In this document: positions 19,297 through 27,265 of the stretch, in pieces | How positions within the stretch are numbered: position 1 is the first letter of the stretch | Layout: each line of letters begins with the position of its first letter | Assembly: GCA_018699735.1 (NCBI GenBank) | Contig: JABIRP010000365.1 | Span: forward strand, 1 to 37,576 | Length of the DNA: 37,576 bases | Direction: 5' to 3' | Source: Rhodospirillaceae bacterium | GTDB lineage: Bacteria > Pseudomonadota > Alphaproteobacteria > Thalassobaculales > Thalassobaculaceae | Made by a program: the position numbers and the translations under genes | Notes under the pieces: generated by a model | Seen by the model: the letters and a program-made list of their open reading frames with translations, nothing else | The model's database searches: none | Told to the model about the DNA's origin: nothing

Positions 19297-19344
19297 CTCT
19301 ATGAAAGCCCGCCTCTATGAAACCCCACCTCTATGAAACCTCGC
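19297..19344 (-). repeat. Three 16-bp tandem units across the amgK stop
   Basis: Units at 19329-19344, 19313-19328 and 19297-19312 share TTTCATAGAG plus a G-rich part on the minus strand. The first unit encodes the last residues and stop of amgK. The next two make up most of the 45-bp spacer before murU, each repeating the TAG. Confidence 0.9.
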
Positions 19345-20368
19345 CGCCCGGATTTGGGGTTAGACGCCTGTCTTCCGGCACATGGGTCTCAATCCACTCC
19401 CGCACGGCTGCCAGTTCTGGAATTGAAAGATCGGCCATTGTGTGCCGCCAGAGCCGAGGGATATGGGTCAGATACTGGTGATTTCCGTAGAGGACTGACT
19501 GGCGCGTGAAAATACCAAAGACTTTCAATGCGCGTTGGGCGCCAAAGGCCAGGTATGACCGCAGAAAAGCATCCTGATCTGACTTGCTCTCAAACCGATC
19601 AAGATATGCGGCAAGCAACGGCTGGACGATGGCTTCGGGAATATCTCTTCGGGAGTCCTGTAGCAACGAGACCAGATCGTAGCTCGCCGGTCCAATTACG
19701 GCATCTTGAAAATCAAGCAGACCGCAGGCCCGATGTCCGTCGCGGCCCTCCAAAACTATGAGATTGTCGACATGGTAATCGCGCAACACCAAGGTTTCGG
19801 GAGCACCGCGCAGGAGCGGCAGGCAGGCGCGCCATGCTTCGATATAGTCAGACCGGGCGGCGTCCGATATTTCCAGCTCCAGTCCCGGACGCAGATACCA
19901 ATCGACAAACATCGCCGCCTCGGACAGCAGTTTGTCTTCACCATATTCTGGGACCTCACCAACCACTTCACCGATTTGGCGGTCGTGCAAGTCAATCAGA
20001 ACGTCGAAGGCAAGCCGGTAGAGTTGCGCCTCGTCAGCGCCGTTCGCCAAGGCGCGGGTATAGGTCGCATCGCCAAAGTCCTCGACCAACAAGAACCCGC
20101 GCTCTGGGTCTTCGGCCAGGATCTCCGGGGCACTGTAGCCCATGGCGGCAAGTCGGCGGGCGACGATCACGAATGGGCGTACATCTTCCAAATCCGGCGG
20201 TGCGTCCATAAGCACGACCCGTTCGCCATTTCGCGCCAGACGGAAATAACGCCGGAATGAGCAGTCGTCGGCCAACGGGAGAGGTGAAGTTCCGGCCCAA
20301 CCGACACGGGCCAGAAAATCGTGGATTGCCTCTTCGCGTCCGGACTCAAATGTCGCGGTTTCCGCCAA
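19331..20368 (-). CDS. amgK: Aminoglycoside-phosphotransferase-fold sugar kinase (AmgK-type)
   Basis: Predicted anomeric kinase for N-acetylmuramate and N-acetylglucosamine, the step before MurU. The 345 residues include DDCSFRRYFRL (34-44) and the catalytic loop LRDYHVDNL (Asp197, Asn202). The metal motif LLDFQDAVIGPASYDLVSLLQD starts with Asp219. The usual HRD histidine is absent: the loop reads L-R-D. In this frame a TAA lies upstream, so the TTG at 20368 is the only start that keeps the conserved N-terminus. It lies 31 bases after tsaE. Confidence 0.88.
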   Translation of the reverse strand: MAETATFESGREEAIHDFLARVGWAGTSPLPLADDCSFRRYFRLARNGERVVLMDAPPDLEDVRPFVIVARRLAAMGYSAPEILAEDPERGFLLVEDFGDATYTRALANGADEAQLYRLAFDVLIDLHDRQIGEVVGEVPEYGEDKLLSEAAMFVDWYLRPGLELEISDAARSDYIEAWRACLPLLRGAPETLVLRDYHVDNLIVLEGRDGHRACGLLDFQDAVIGPASYDLVSLLQDSRRDIPEAIVQPLLAAYLDRFESKSDQDAFLRSYLAFGAQRALKVFGIFTRQSVLYGNHQYLTHIPRLWRHTMADLSIPELAAVREWIETHVPEDRRLTPNPGGEVS

Positions 20369-20399
20369 TGTCGTGTTCCCCGCCCACAGCGAATCTTGC

Positions 20400-20951
20400 C
20401 TATGCGTTTATCACACCGGCCTCAGTCAGTCGTCGCCACCACAAGGACGAGCCTTCGATGTCGACAATCCTAGCTTCGGGAATATCACAAAATCTGAGCC
20501 GAATTGTCAGATTTTTGGCCGGCAGCGCAAGACCAAGGCGATCTGGCCATTCGATCAGGCAAATCGCGGTCTCGAACGCTTCCTCCAAACCCAGCTCCAG
20601 AGCCTCCTCGGCATCGACAAGACGATACAGGTCGACATGACGTAGCGAATCGAGCGCATTCTCGTCGCCGAATTCGTACTCCTGGACCAGTGTGAAGGTC
20701 GGGCTCGGCACTTCGATCGCACTTCCAGCCCGCGCCCGTATGAAGGCCCTGGCAAACTCGGTCTTGCCGGCCCCGAGGTCTCCCTCCAAGGCTAGTACAT
20801 CGCCTTGCCGGGATATTCGGGCGAGATTTATGGCCAAAACCCGCGTTGCTTCGACATCGGCGAGCCGGATGTGCAATTGAAAGCCTGCATCCGCATCTGC
20901 AATTGGGGACACGTCCTCGTTGGCGTGATTTGTTGGCATTCGCGGGCTCAT
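20400..20951 (-). CDS. tsaE: tRNA t6A biosynthesis ATPase TsaE
   Basis: ATPase that works with TsaB and TsaD to make the universal t6A37 tRNA modification. The 183 residues have Walker A GDLGAGKT (57-64), SPTFTLVQEY, HVDLYRL, and the conserved IEWPDRLG. The first 20 residues are poorly conserved, so the ATG at 20939 is an alternative start. It is 17 bases after divL. Confidence 0.95.
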   Translation of the reverse strand: MSPRMPTNHANEDVSPIADADAGFQLHIRLADVEATRVLAINLARISRQGDVLALEGDLGAGKTEFARAFIRARAGSAIEVPSPTFTLVQEYEFGDENALDSLRHVDLYRLVDAEEALELGLEEAFETAICLIEWPDRLGLALPAKNLTIRLRFCDIPEARIVDIEGSSLWWRRLTEAGVINA

Positions 20952-20968
20952 TTTATTCCCGGTTCACC

Positions 20969-23092
20969 TCACGCCTGGCCGATCGGTAAACGCAAGCGAA
21001 CGGTGGTGCCCTCATCGACTGCGGACTCCAATTCAACCGTACCGCCATGCAACTCGATCAAGCTCTTGACCAAAGACAGGCCGAGCCCGACACCAGGCGA
21101 CGCGGCACGGCCAGCCCTTTCGAACCGCTCGAACACCTGACCCTGTTCCTCCGGAGCAATACCAGAGCCTGTATCGATGACGGAAAACACGATCTCCGGG
21201 CCGTCCACTTGCGCAGCCAGGGTAACGGTTCCACCGGATACACTGAAGTTCATCGCATTCGACATCAGATTATACAGCGCCTGGGTCAACCGCACCGGAT
21301 CACCCTCAATCGTCTCCAGGTCGATATCGATTGCGCGGCGCAATTCCAATCCATTGGCCCGGGCGCGCTCCTGGCACAACATTTCGACATCCGCGATCAG
21401 GTCCAGAATATCGACCTGTTTGCGATCCAGTTCCATATATCCAGCCTCGATCGAGGCAAGATCCAGAATATTGTCGACCAGACGAACCAAGCGTTCGGAC
21501 GACTCGACGATGGCATCGGTATAGCTAAGCTGACGATCGTTCAGGGGCCCGAATCGTGGATCATGCAACAACTCGGCAAAACCGGTGATGGCATTGAGCG
21601 GTGTGCGCAACTCATAGGAAATATTGGCGATAAACTCGCTCTTCAACCGGTCTGCAGTAACCAGGGCTTCGTTCCGTTCCTGTAGGATCCTTTGAACGTT
21701 CAAGCTATCGCTGATATCGCGATAGGTGATCAGGGTACCGCCATCTGGTAATGGCAAATAATCGGCATCTACAGCGCCGCCGCCAACCCGGGCCAACCGT
21801 TCGGACGCCACCTCGCGTTCGCCAATGTGCAAGATCGACGTTGCCCGAATTTCATCCCAGGGTGCCGCCGCATCGAAACAGGGGCGCATGGCATCGACAA
21901 CCTGGCTGAAATGCGCCTCTCCGTCCCGCAGGCTTGCCGGTAAGCTCCAAAGCTCCAAGAACGCCGGATTGGCCAGGCGCAAACGCCCATCGGCGCCGAA
22001 CACCGCCACACCATCGCGCAAATGATCGATGGTTTCGCGCTGCACTTCCAAGGCTGTGTTGAACGACCGCTCAAGCGCCAGCATGTCGGTCACATCCTCG
22101 AAGGTCATCAGCAAACCGCCGAACGGGTGCGGCGTGACCACCATCCGGATCGTGGTGTCGTCAGGCAGAAACAGTAATTCCTCGTGGGAGTCGATTACGC
22201 TGGTAAAGAGTGCTGACCATTCCTCGCGATAGGCTCGATAATCCGATTGCTCCGGCAACCGACGACGCTCGCGCAGCGCTTCCAACAACTCGATCAACGA
22301 TGGGCTCTCGGAAATAATCGATACATCGAGGCGCCACAACCGGGCGAAGGCCGTATTGGCAAACGTCAATCGTCGGTCCGGCCCAAAGATCGCGATCGCG
22401 GTTGCCAGCTTCTGCAGCACATCCTGTTGGGCGGCGACATGGCGCTCAAGTTCACCCTGAAGGTCTTCCAACTCGGTCATATCGACCGCGTGGCCAATGG
22501 CGCCGCCGCCTTCCGCATCGCTCAACGGTTCGGCGGTGACCTGAAACATGCGTGGGGTTCCATCGACCACGGCGCGGCGGCTCTCGACCTGAGCCGAACC
22601 CACGGACATAGCTCGTCGCGCCAAAAGTCCGGGCATCTCGTTGACCCGTAGCAAAGGAACAGCCGCGCGATTGTTATCAATCAACTCACCATCGGCATTA
22701 CGCCGCCAGATTGCGACACCGAGCCCATCGATAACCCGTTCCAATCGGCTGAGCGCCACCTCGAAGTCCCGAACCTTAGCCTCGGCCTCATCGGCCTTGG
22801 CCTCAGCCTCATCGGCTCTGCGACACTCATCCGCCCGCCGGCGCTCGCTCTCTCCGGTCCGCGCGGTTTGGCGCAGCAACACGCCAATCAAAACAACCAG
22901 CACTGCCCCACCACCACCGAACAGCGCTATATCCATTCCGGCCATGCCGATTCCTTCCGTCTGGACTTGAGCATGCGCAACGTTCGGCCAAATCGATGCA
23001 GTCGCTATGGCTACCACTTTGGTCGCCACGACCCACCTTTTAGAGATTTGCTTCATCCGTCTCACGAGGGAAAGCCTACGGTCCCGCGCCAT
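20969..23092 (-). CDS. divL: DivL-type PAS sensor kinase with Tyr in place of the H-box His
   Basis: Probable orthologue of the Caulobacter cell-cycle kinase DivL, which controls CckA and interacts with DivK. Order of elements, numbered from ATG 23092: hydrophobic leader (18-41), membrane helix (54-73), coiled coil (83-120) with an ADEAEAK heptad repeated twice, and three PAS-like domains (about 115-215, 222-340, 350-470). The HisKA domain follows. Its H-box reads ANISYELRTPLN, with Tyr493 (codon TAT at 21614-21616) replacing His. The ATP domain is intact: NLMSNAMNF, DTGSGI and GVGLGLSL. A TTG at 23101 and an ATG at 23056 are other possible starts; none has a strong ribosome site. It opens the run to addA. 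Confidence 0.9.
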   Translation of the reverse strand: MARDRRLSLVRRMKQISKRWVVATKVVAIATASIWPNVAHAQVQTEGIGMAGMDIALFGGGGAVLVVLIGVLLRQTARTGESERRRADECRRADEAEAKADEAEAKVRDFEVALSRLERVIDGLGVAIWRRNADGELIDNNRAAVPLLRVNEMPGLLARRAMSVGSAQVESRRAVVDGTPRMFQVTAEPLSDAEGGGAIGHAVDMTELEDLQGELERHVAAQQDVLQKLATAIAIFGPDRRLTFANTAFARLWRLDVSIISESPSLIELLEALRERRRLPEQSDYRAYREEWSALFTSVIDSHEELLFLPDDTTIRMVVTPHPFGGLLMTFEDVTDMLALERSFNTALEVQRETIDHLRDGVAVFGADGRLRLANPAFLELWSLPASLRDGEAHFSQVVDAMRPCFDAAAPWDEIRATSILHIGEREVASERLARVGGGAVDADYLPLPDGGTLITYRDISDSLNVQRILQERNEALVTADRLKSEFIANISYELRTPLNAITGFAELLHDPRFGPLNDRQLSYTDAIVESSERLVRLVDNILDLASIEAGYMELDRKQVDILDLIADVEMLCQERARANGLELRRAIDIDLETIEGDPVRLTQALYNLMSNAMNFSVSGGTVTLAAQVDGPEIVFSVIDTGSGIAPEEQGQVFERFERAGRAASPGVGLGLSLVKSLIELHGGTVELESAVDEGTTVRLRLPIGQA
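22775..22816 (-). repeat. 21-bp in-frame tandem duplication in divL
   Basis: Two 21-base units (22775-22795 and 22796-22816) match at 19 of 21 positions. They encode the repeated heptad ADEAEAK in the coiled coil between the membrane helix and the first PAS domain. Being one heptad long, the duplication keeps the coiled-coil register. Confidence 0.85.
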
Positions 23093-23224
23093 TCGCCTCA
23101 AGCCCTATGAGAATTCGGATGGATTGGCGCTCTCGATCACCAGCGCTGTCGGCCTACCTGGTGATACCGAGGCCAATAGCCGGAACGACCGCAGCCATCA
23201 GGGTCGACGTCAAGCGCGGCACCC

Positions 23225-23257
23225 AAAACAGAAACGGGGGAGCTGATAGCTCCCCCG
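23225..23257 (-). terminator. Rho-independent terminator of ahcY
   Basis: A perfect 10-bp stem, CGGGGGAGCT (23235-23244) with AGCTCCCCCG (23248-23257), has a 3-base loop. On the minus strand it is followed by TTTCTGTTTT. It lies 26 bases past the ahcY stop. The remaining 23102-23224 before divL shows no gene or clear promoter. Confidence 0.9.
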
Positions 23258-23283
23258 TAGCGCTTCTCTTAAGCCAATCGGGC

Positions 23284-24579
23284 CTAGTAGCGGTATGTCT
23301 CCGGCTTGAACGGGCCCTCGGTCGAAACGCCGATGTACCCGGCCTGCTCGCTGTTCAGCTTTGACAGCTCTGCGCCAATCTTCGAGAGGTGAAGCATTGC
23401 GACCTTCTCATCGAGCTTCTTCGGCAGCACATAGACCTTCTTGTCGTATTTGGCGTGATCTTTCCAAAGCTCAATCTGGGCCAGGGTCTGGTTCGTGAAG
23501 GACGCGCTCATCACAAAGCTCGGATGACCGGTAGCGCAACCGAGGTTCACCAGGCGGCCCTCGGCCAGCAGCAACATGCGCTTGCCATCGGGGAATATTA
23601 CCTCGTCGACCTGGGGCTTAATGTTCTCCCAGGTGTAGTTCTTCAGCGCGCTGACCTGGATCTCGGTATCAAAGTGGCCAATGATGCAGACGATCGCCCG
23701 ATCCTTCATCTCACGCATATGGTCGATCGTGATGACGTCCTTGTTGCCGGTCGCGGTCACGAAGACGTCGCCGTACTTGCAGGCGTCATCCATGGTGACG
23801 ACCTGATAGCCTTCCATGGCAGCCTGCAGGGCGCAGATCGGGTCGACCTCGGTGACCACGACACGAGCGCCGCCGTTACGCAGGCTGGCGGCCGATCCCT
23901 TGCCGACGTCACCGTAACCAGCGACCACGGCGACCTTGCCGGAAAGCATCACGTCGGTCGCCCGGCGAATACCGTCGACCAGGCTCTCACGGCAACCATA
24001 GAGGTTGTCAAACTTGGACTTGGTGACACTGTCGTTGACGTTGATCGCCGGGACCTTGAGCGTGCCGGCATTCTCCATCTCGTAGAGCCGGTGAACACCG
24101 GTGGTGGTTTCCTCCGACAGGCCTTTGACCTCGCCCATCAGCTCGGGATAATCCTCATGCATCATCAAGGTCAAGTCGCCGCCATCGTCGAGCAGCATAT
24201 TCGGTGTCCATCCGTCCGGTCCCTTGATGGTCTGATGGATGCACCACTCGGCCTCTTCTTCGGTTTCGCCTTTCCAGGCAAAAACCGGGACCCCGGTTGC
24301 CGCTATCGCGGCGGCGGCCTGGTCCTGGGTCGAGAAGATGTTACAGGACGACCAACGGATCTCAGCGCCGAGATGGGTCAGGGTTTCGATCAGCACCGCG
24401 GTCTGGATCGTCATATGCAGGCATCCGGCGATGCGGGCGCCCGCCAGCGGCTGACTGTCGCCATATTCTTCACGTGTGGCCATCAGGCCCGGCATCTCAG
24501 TTTCGGCGATCGCAATTTCGCGGCGCCCCCATTCGGCTAGCGAGATGTCGGCGACTTTGTAGTCGGTGAATTCGGCCAT
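23284..24579 (-). CDS. ahcY: Adenosylhomocysteinase
   Basis: Hydrolyses S-adenosylhomocysteine to adenosine and homocysteine, clearing the inhibitor made by methyltransferases. The 431 residues include [15 protein letters not shown] (53-67), the NAD-binding [10 protein letters not shown] (221-230), and the conserved end [10 protein letters not shown]. The length matches the short form, without the roughly 40-residue insertion many bacterial enzymes have. The ATG at 24579 has AGGGG 8-9 bases upstream and gives the normal N-terminus. The open frame runs to 24918 but the extra part overlaps the neighbouring gene and is not conserved. Confidence 0.98.
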   Translation of the reverse strand: MAEFTDYKVADISLAEWGRREIAIAETEMPGLMATREEYGDSQPLAGARIAGCLHMTIQTAVLIETLTHLGAEIRWSSCNIFSTQDQAAAAIAATGVPVFAWKGETEEEAEWCIHQTIKGPDGWTPNMLLDDGGDLTLMMHEDYPELMGEVKGLSEETTTGVHRLYEMENAGTLKVPAINVNDSVTKSKFDNLYGCRESLVDGIRRATDVMLSGKVAVVAGYGDVGKGSAASLRNGGARVVVTEVDPICALQAAMEGYQVVTMDDACKYGDVFVTATGNKDVITIDHMREMKDRAIVCIIGHFDTEIQVSALKNYTWENIKPQVDEVIFPDGKRMLLLAEGRLVNLGCATGHPSFVMSASFTNQTLAQIELWKDHAKYDKKVYVLPKKLDEKVAMLHLSKIGAELSKLNSEQAGYIGVSTEGPFKPETYRY

Positions 24580-24631
24580 ATTCGGTACCCCTGATGAGAA
24601 AAGCGGGTGATCGGATTTATTTTCGCGGTGG

Positions 24632-24660
24632 CGTATAGCAGGCGGCCCGATGTCCGGCAA
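24632..24660 (-). promoter_or_regulatory. sigma70-type promoter for ahcY
   Basis: On the minus strand, TTGCCG (24655-24660) and TATACG (24632-24637) are 17 bases apart, each matching four of six consensus positions. The predicted leader is about 45 bases. Confidence 0.55.
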
Positions 24661-24688
24661 GATGTGGAAATTCGGAGCCGCTATTGTA

Positions 24689-24720
24689 TGTTGGCGGAGG
24701 TCGGCTGGGGGCCTCCAACA
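24689..24720 (-). other. Hairpin between the aminotransferase gene and ahcY
   Basis: TGTTGGAGG (24712-24720 on the minus strand) pairs with CCT(CCG)CCAACA (24689-24700), with three bulged bases and a 10-11 base loop. It starts a few bases after the aminotransferase stop. It lacks a T-run, so it may stabilise that mRNA rather than terminate it. Confidence 0.4.
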
Positions 24721-24727
24721 TCGAGCC

Positions 24728-25897
24728 TCAAATCCCATCTCGTAGGCGGTTCGCGAGATCGCCCATCCGGTCCGCTTCCAGATTGGCGAAGGCAAAACGC
24801 AGGCATTGCTCTTGGCCGGGCCCGAAGAATGAGCCCGGCAGGCAGAGTATGTTTGCCTCGTCAGCCAGGCGCCGGGCGACCGCGTGCCCTGTCTCGCCGG
24901 CAAATGGGTGGCGGACATAGGCGAAAAAGGCGCCGCTGGAAATCAACTCATAGCCAAGATCGTTGGCTCGGAAGATTTCCTCCAAAGCATGCCGGCGTTC
25001 AGCCGTCTCCCGCCGGCGATCGGCGACCCAGTCGGAAAGGTTTTCAAGTCCGTAGAGAGCTGCATCCTGGGCAATACGGGCGGCGCAGATTGAGACTGTA
25101 TCCATAATCTTGGCCACCGCATCGATCATCGCCGGCCCGGAAATGACCGAACCGACACGATAGCCGGTCAGACTGAAGGATTTGGAAAAGCTGAAAAGCT
25201 GTACCAAGGTCTCGCCCCACCGCTCGTCGCGAAACAGATCATGTGGCGGGGTACCTGGCGCAAGGAAATCCTTGTAGGTCTCATCCAGGATCAGCGCGAT
25301 GCCACGATCGGCGGCGAGGTCGCGAAATTGGGCCAGCACCTCCGGTGGATACACGGCCCCCGTCGGATTATTCGGGCTGACCAGTACGATAGCGCGGGTA
25401 CGCTCGGTGATCAGGGTCGCTGCCTCTGCCGGATCCGGAACGCCTGCACGGTCAGCGCGAAACGGTAGGTGAACCGCCTCAATCCCTTGCATCTCAAGCC
25501 ACATTTGATGATTGAAGTAATACGGCACCGGCAGGAGGATCTCGTCGCCTGCTTTGGCCAAAGCCAATACGGCCAAGCAGAAGGCCTGATTGCATCCGGC
25601 CGTGATCTGCACGTTATCGGCGGCGATACTGCCGCCGTAAACCCCGCTCATATGAGCGGCGAGGGCCGCGCGCAGAGGCATAATGCCGCGAATAGCCGTG
25701 TACTGCGCCGCCTCGAAGCTCATGACCCGCTCGGCCAAATGCTGACGCAAGGCCTCGGCCGGTGGATAGCTCGGCACGGCCTGCGCCATATCGAGCAACG
25801 GCTTTTCGGCTGGGAATTTGCGCCCGGCGATCCAAGATTGGGCTTCGGCGATCGGCGGATCGATGGCGTCCGTGACCAAGGAATTTACGGCAGGCAT
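24728..25897 (-). CDS. PLP-dependent class I/II aminotransferase
   Basis: Fold-type I aminotransferase of 389 residues; the substrate cannot be read from sequence. Conserved features are TAGCNQAF (99-106), [13 protein letters not shown] with Asn176-Asn177, [10 protein letters not shown] with the PLP-ring Asp205, and the Schiff-base Lys239 in [14 protein letters not shown]. The C-terminal Arg that binds the substrate carboxylate is likely in [12 protein letters not shown] lies 6 nt before the ATG. It is divergent from a second aminotransferase and upstream of ahcY with its own promoter. A link to methionine or aromatic amino acids is only a guess. Confidence 0.88.
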   Translation of the reverse strand: MPAVNSLVTDAIDPPIAEAQSWIAGRKFPAEKPLLDMAQAVPSYPPAEALRQHLAERVMSFEAAQYTAIRGIMPLRAALAAHMSGVYGGSIAADNVQITAGCNQAFCLAVLALAKAGDEILLPVPYYFNHQMWLEMQGIEAVHLPFRADRAGVPDPAEAATLITERTRAIVLVSPNNPTGAVYPPEVLAQFRDLAADRGIALILDETYKDFLAPGTPPHDLFRDERWGETLVQLFSFSKSFSLTGYRVGSVISGPAMIDAVAKIMDTVSICAARIAQDAALYGLENLSDWVADRRRETAERRHALEEIFRANDLGYELISSGAFFAYVRHPFAGETGHAVARRLADEANILCLPGSFFGPGQEQCLRFAFANLEADRMGDLANRLRDGI

Positions 25898-25907
25898 GAG
25901 CGATCCT

Positions 25908-25943
25908 GTTCACTGGGGGGTTCACCGGGGGCGTTCACTAGGG
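25908..25943. repeat. Triple 11-13-bp repeat between divergent aminotransferase genes
   Basis: GTTCACTGGGGG (25908-25919), GTTCACCGGGGGC (25920-25932) and GTTCACTAGGG (25933-25943) lie head to tail just upstream of the minus-strand aminotransferase. TTGACC follows immediately at 25944-25949 on the plus strand. The repeat could be slippage or a set of regulator sites. Confidence 0.75.
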
Positions 25944-26052
25944 TTGACCCACGCTTTTTATGGGGAGTATGGAGAGCCGTCCAGCCCGATCGGGATTTGA
26001 TGGTCTCCCGCGGCGACGCACCCCCGTGTCCGACCATCCTGGAGTTTTACGC

Positions 26053-27246
26053 ATGCGATACTCAAAATACGTCGAGGCCATGCAGGCCATGAACGCCGTC
26101 GACAGCGCCTGGGCGATCCATGGCGAGGCGCGCCGCCGTCAGCGCGAAGGCGAAGAAGACTTGCTGGTGCTCTCGATCGGTGACCACGATTTCTCAACCG
26201 ACGATCAGATCGTCGATGCGGCGGTCGATTCTCTCAGGTCCGGGCGGCACCACTACTCCGGCAACGTCGGCATGCTAGAGACCCGCCAGGCGGCGGCGGA
26301 ATATTACACCCGCACAATTGGCGAGACGGTCGACCTGGAAAACATCGCGATCGTTCCGGGCGCGCAGTGTGGCGTTTTCGCCTCGTATCAGGTCACGCTT
26401 GATGCTGGCGACGAGATCATCGTCTTCGATCCGATGTACGTAACCTATGAAGGTGCCATCCTCTCGCGTCACGCCAAGCTGGTGCGCGTTCCACTTCGCC
26501 CAGAGAACGGCTACCAGCCGGACCCGGACGATGTACGCGCCGCAGTAACACCACGCACCCGGGCGATCATGTTGAACTCGCCCAACAATCCTATGGGCTC
26601 CGTCGTCTCGCGCGAAGGGATGGAGGCGCTGGCAGCGATCTGTATTGAGCATGACCTGTGGATGATCTCCGACGAGGTTTACGCCACGCTCACCTTTAAA
26701 AGTCAGCATGTTTCGCCGCGCCTCATTGATGGCATGGCCGAGCGCACGCTCTCAGTCCACAGCCTCTCGAAGTCCCACGGCATGACCGGGTGGCGTCTCG
26801 GCTGGGTGGTCGGCCCCAAGCCGGCGATCCAGGCGATTGGCGATGTTCTCGGCTCTCTGATGTTTGGCACCGCCATGTTCATCCAGGATGCGGCTCAAAC
26901 CGCCCTGACCGCTGCTTCCGATCGGGTGACCGCCAACATTCGTGAGACTTATCGCCATCGCCGCGACGTGATATGCGAGGCGCTTTCCGGCGTGCCTCGA
27001 ATTCGGTTCTTCGAGCCCGAAGCCGGAATGTTCCTGATGGTCGATGTTCGCGATACCGGGCTCGGCAGCATGGAATTCGGACGCAAATTGCTAGATGAGC
27101 AGAAACTCGCGATTTTGCCGGGCGAGGGCTTTGGTCCGTCACTCTCAGGACAATTGCGCCTCAGCTATTGTGTCGAGGAAGACCAGCTACGCGAAGCCGC
27201 CAGACGCATCGCGGCTTTCGTGCAAAGACACGCAAAGGCCGCTTGA
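26053..27246 (+). CDS. PLP-dependent class I/II aminotransferase
   Basis: A second fold-type I aminotransferase, 397 residues, only distantly like its neighbour. It has LLVLSIGDHDFSTDD near the N-terminus, PGAQCGVFA (102-110), SPNNPMGSVVS (176-186), ISDEVY with Asp207, and Lys240 in SLSKSHGMTGWRLGW. The pattern is close to aspartate/arginine-pyruvate type enzymes, but the substrate is not clear. The ATG at 26053 has GGAG 8 bases upstream; the in-frame start at 25960 would add 31 unconserved residues. It converges on ptsP with only 19 bases between. Confidence 0.88.
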   Translation: MRYSKYVEAMQAMNAVDSAWAIHGEARRRQREGEEDLLVLSIGDHDFSTDDQIVDAAVDSLRSGRHHYSGNVGMLETRQAAAEYYTRTIGETVDLENIAIVPGAQCGVFASYQVTLDAGDEIIVFDPMYVTYEGAILSRHAKLVRVPLRPENGYQPDPDDVRAAVTPRTRAIMLNSPNNPMGSVVSREGMEALAAICIEHDLWMISDEVYATLTFKSQHVSPRLIDGMAERTLSVHSLSKSHGMTGWRLGWVVGPKPAIQAIGDVLGSLMFGTAMFIQDAAQTALTAASDRVTANIRETYRHRRDVICEALSGVPRIRFFEPEAGMFLMVDVRDTGLGSMEFGRKLLDEQKLAILPGEGFGPSLSGQLRLSYCVEEDQLREAARRIAAFVQRHAKAA

Positions 27247-27265
27247 GGAGAAGGCAGGAGCGCCC

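Noticed and set aside
18545-19336. Plus-strand open frame of 263 codons
   Set aside because: It is antisense to murU, which has clear nucleotidyltransferase motifs.
23389-24540. Plus-strand open frame of 383 codons
   Set aside because: It is antisense to ahcY, whose sequence is unmistakable, and is explained by codon bias in a GC-rich gene.
24580-24727. S-adenosylhomocysteine riboswitch before ahcY
   Set aside because: I looked for the conserved SAH aptamer core and did not find it. The only structure is a bulged hairpin far upstream of the likely transcription start.
23389-24918. N-terminal extension of ahcY to 24918
   Set aside because: The extra residues overlap the end of the aminotransferase gene, are not conserved, and lie upstream of the likely promoter. 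The ATG at 24579 has a ribosome site.
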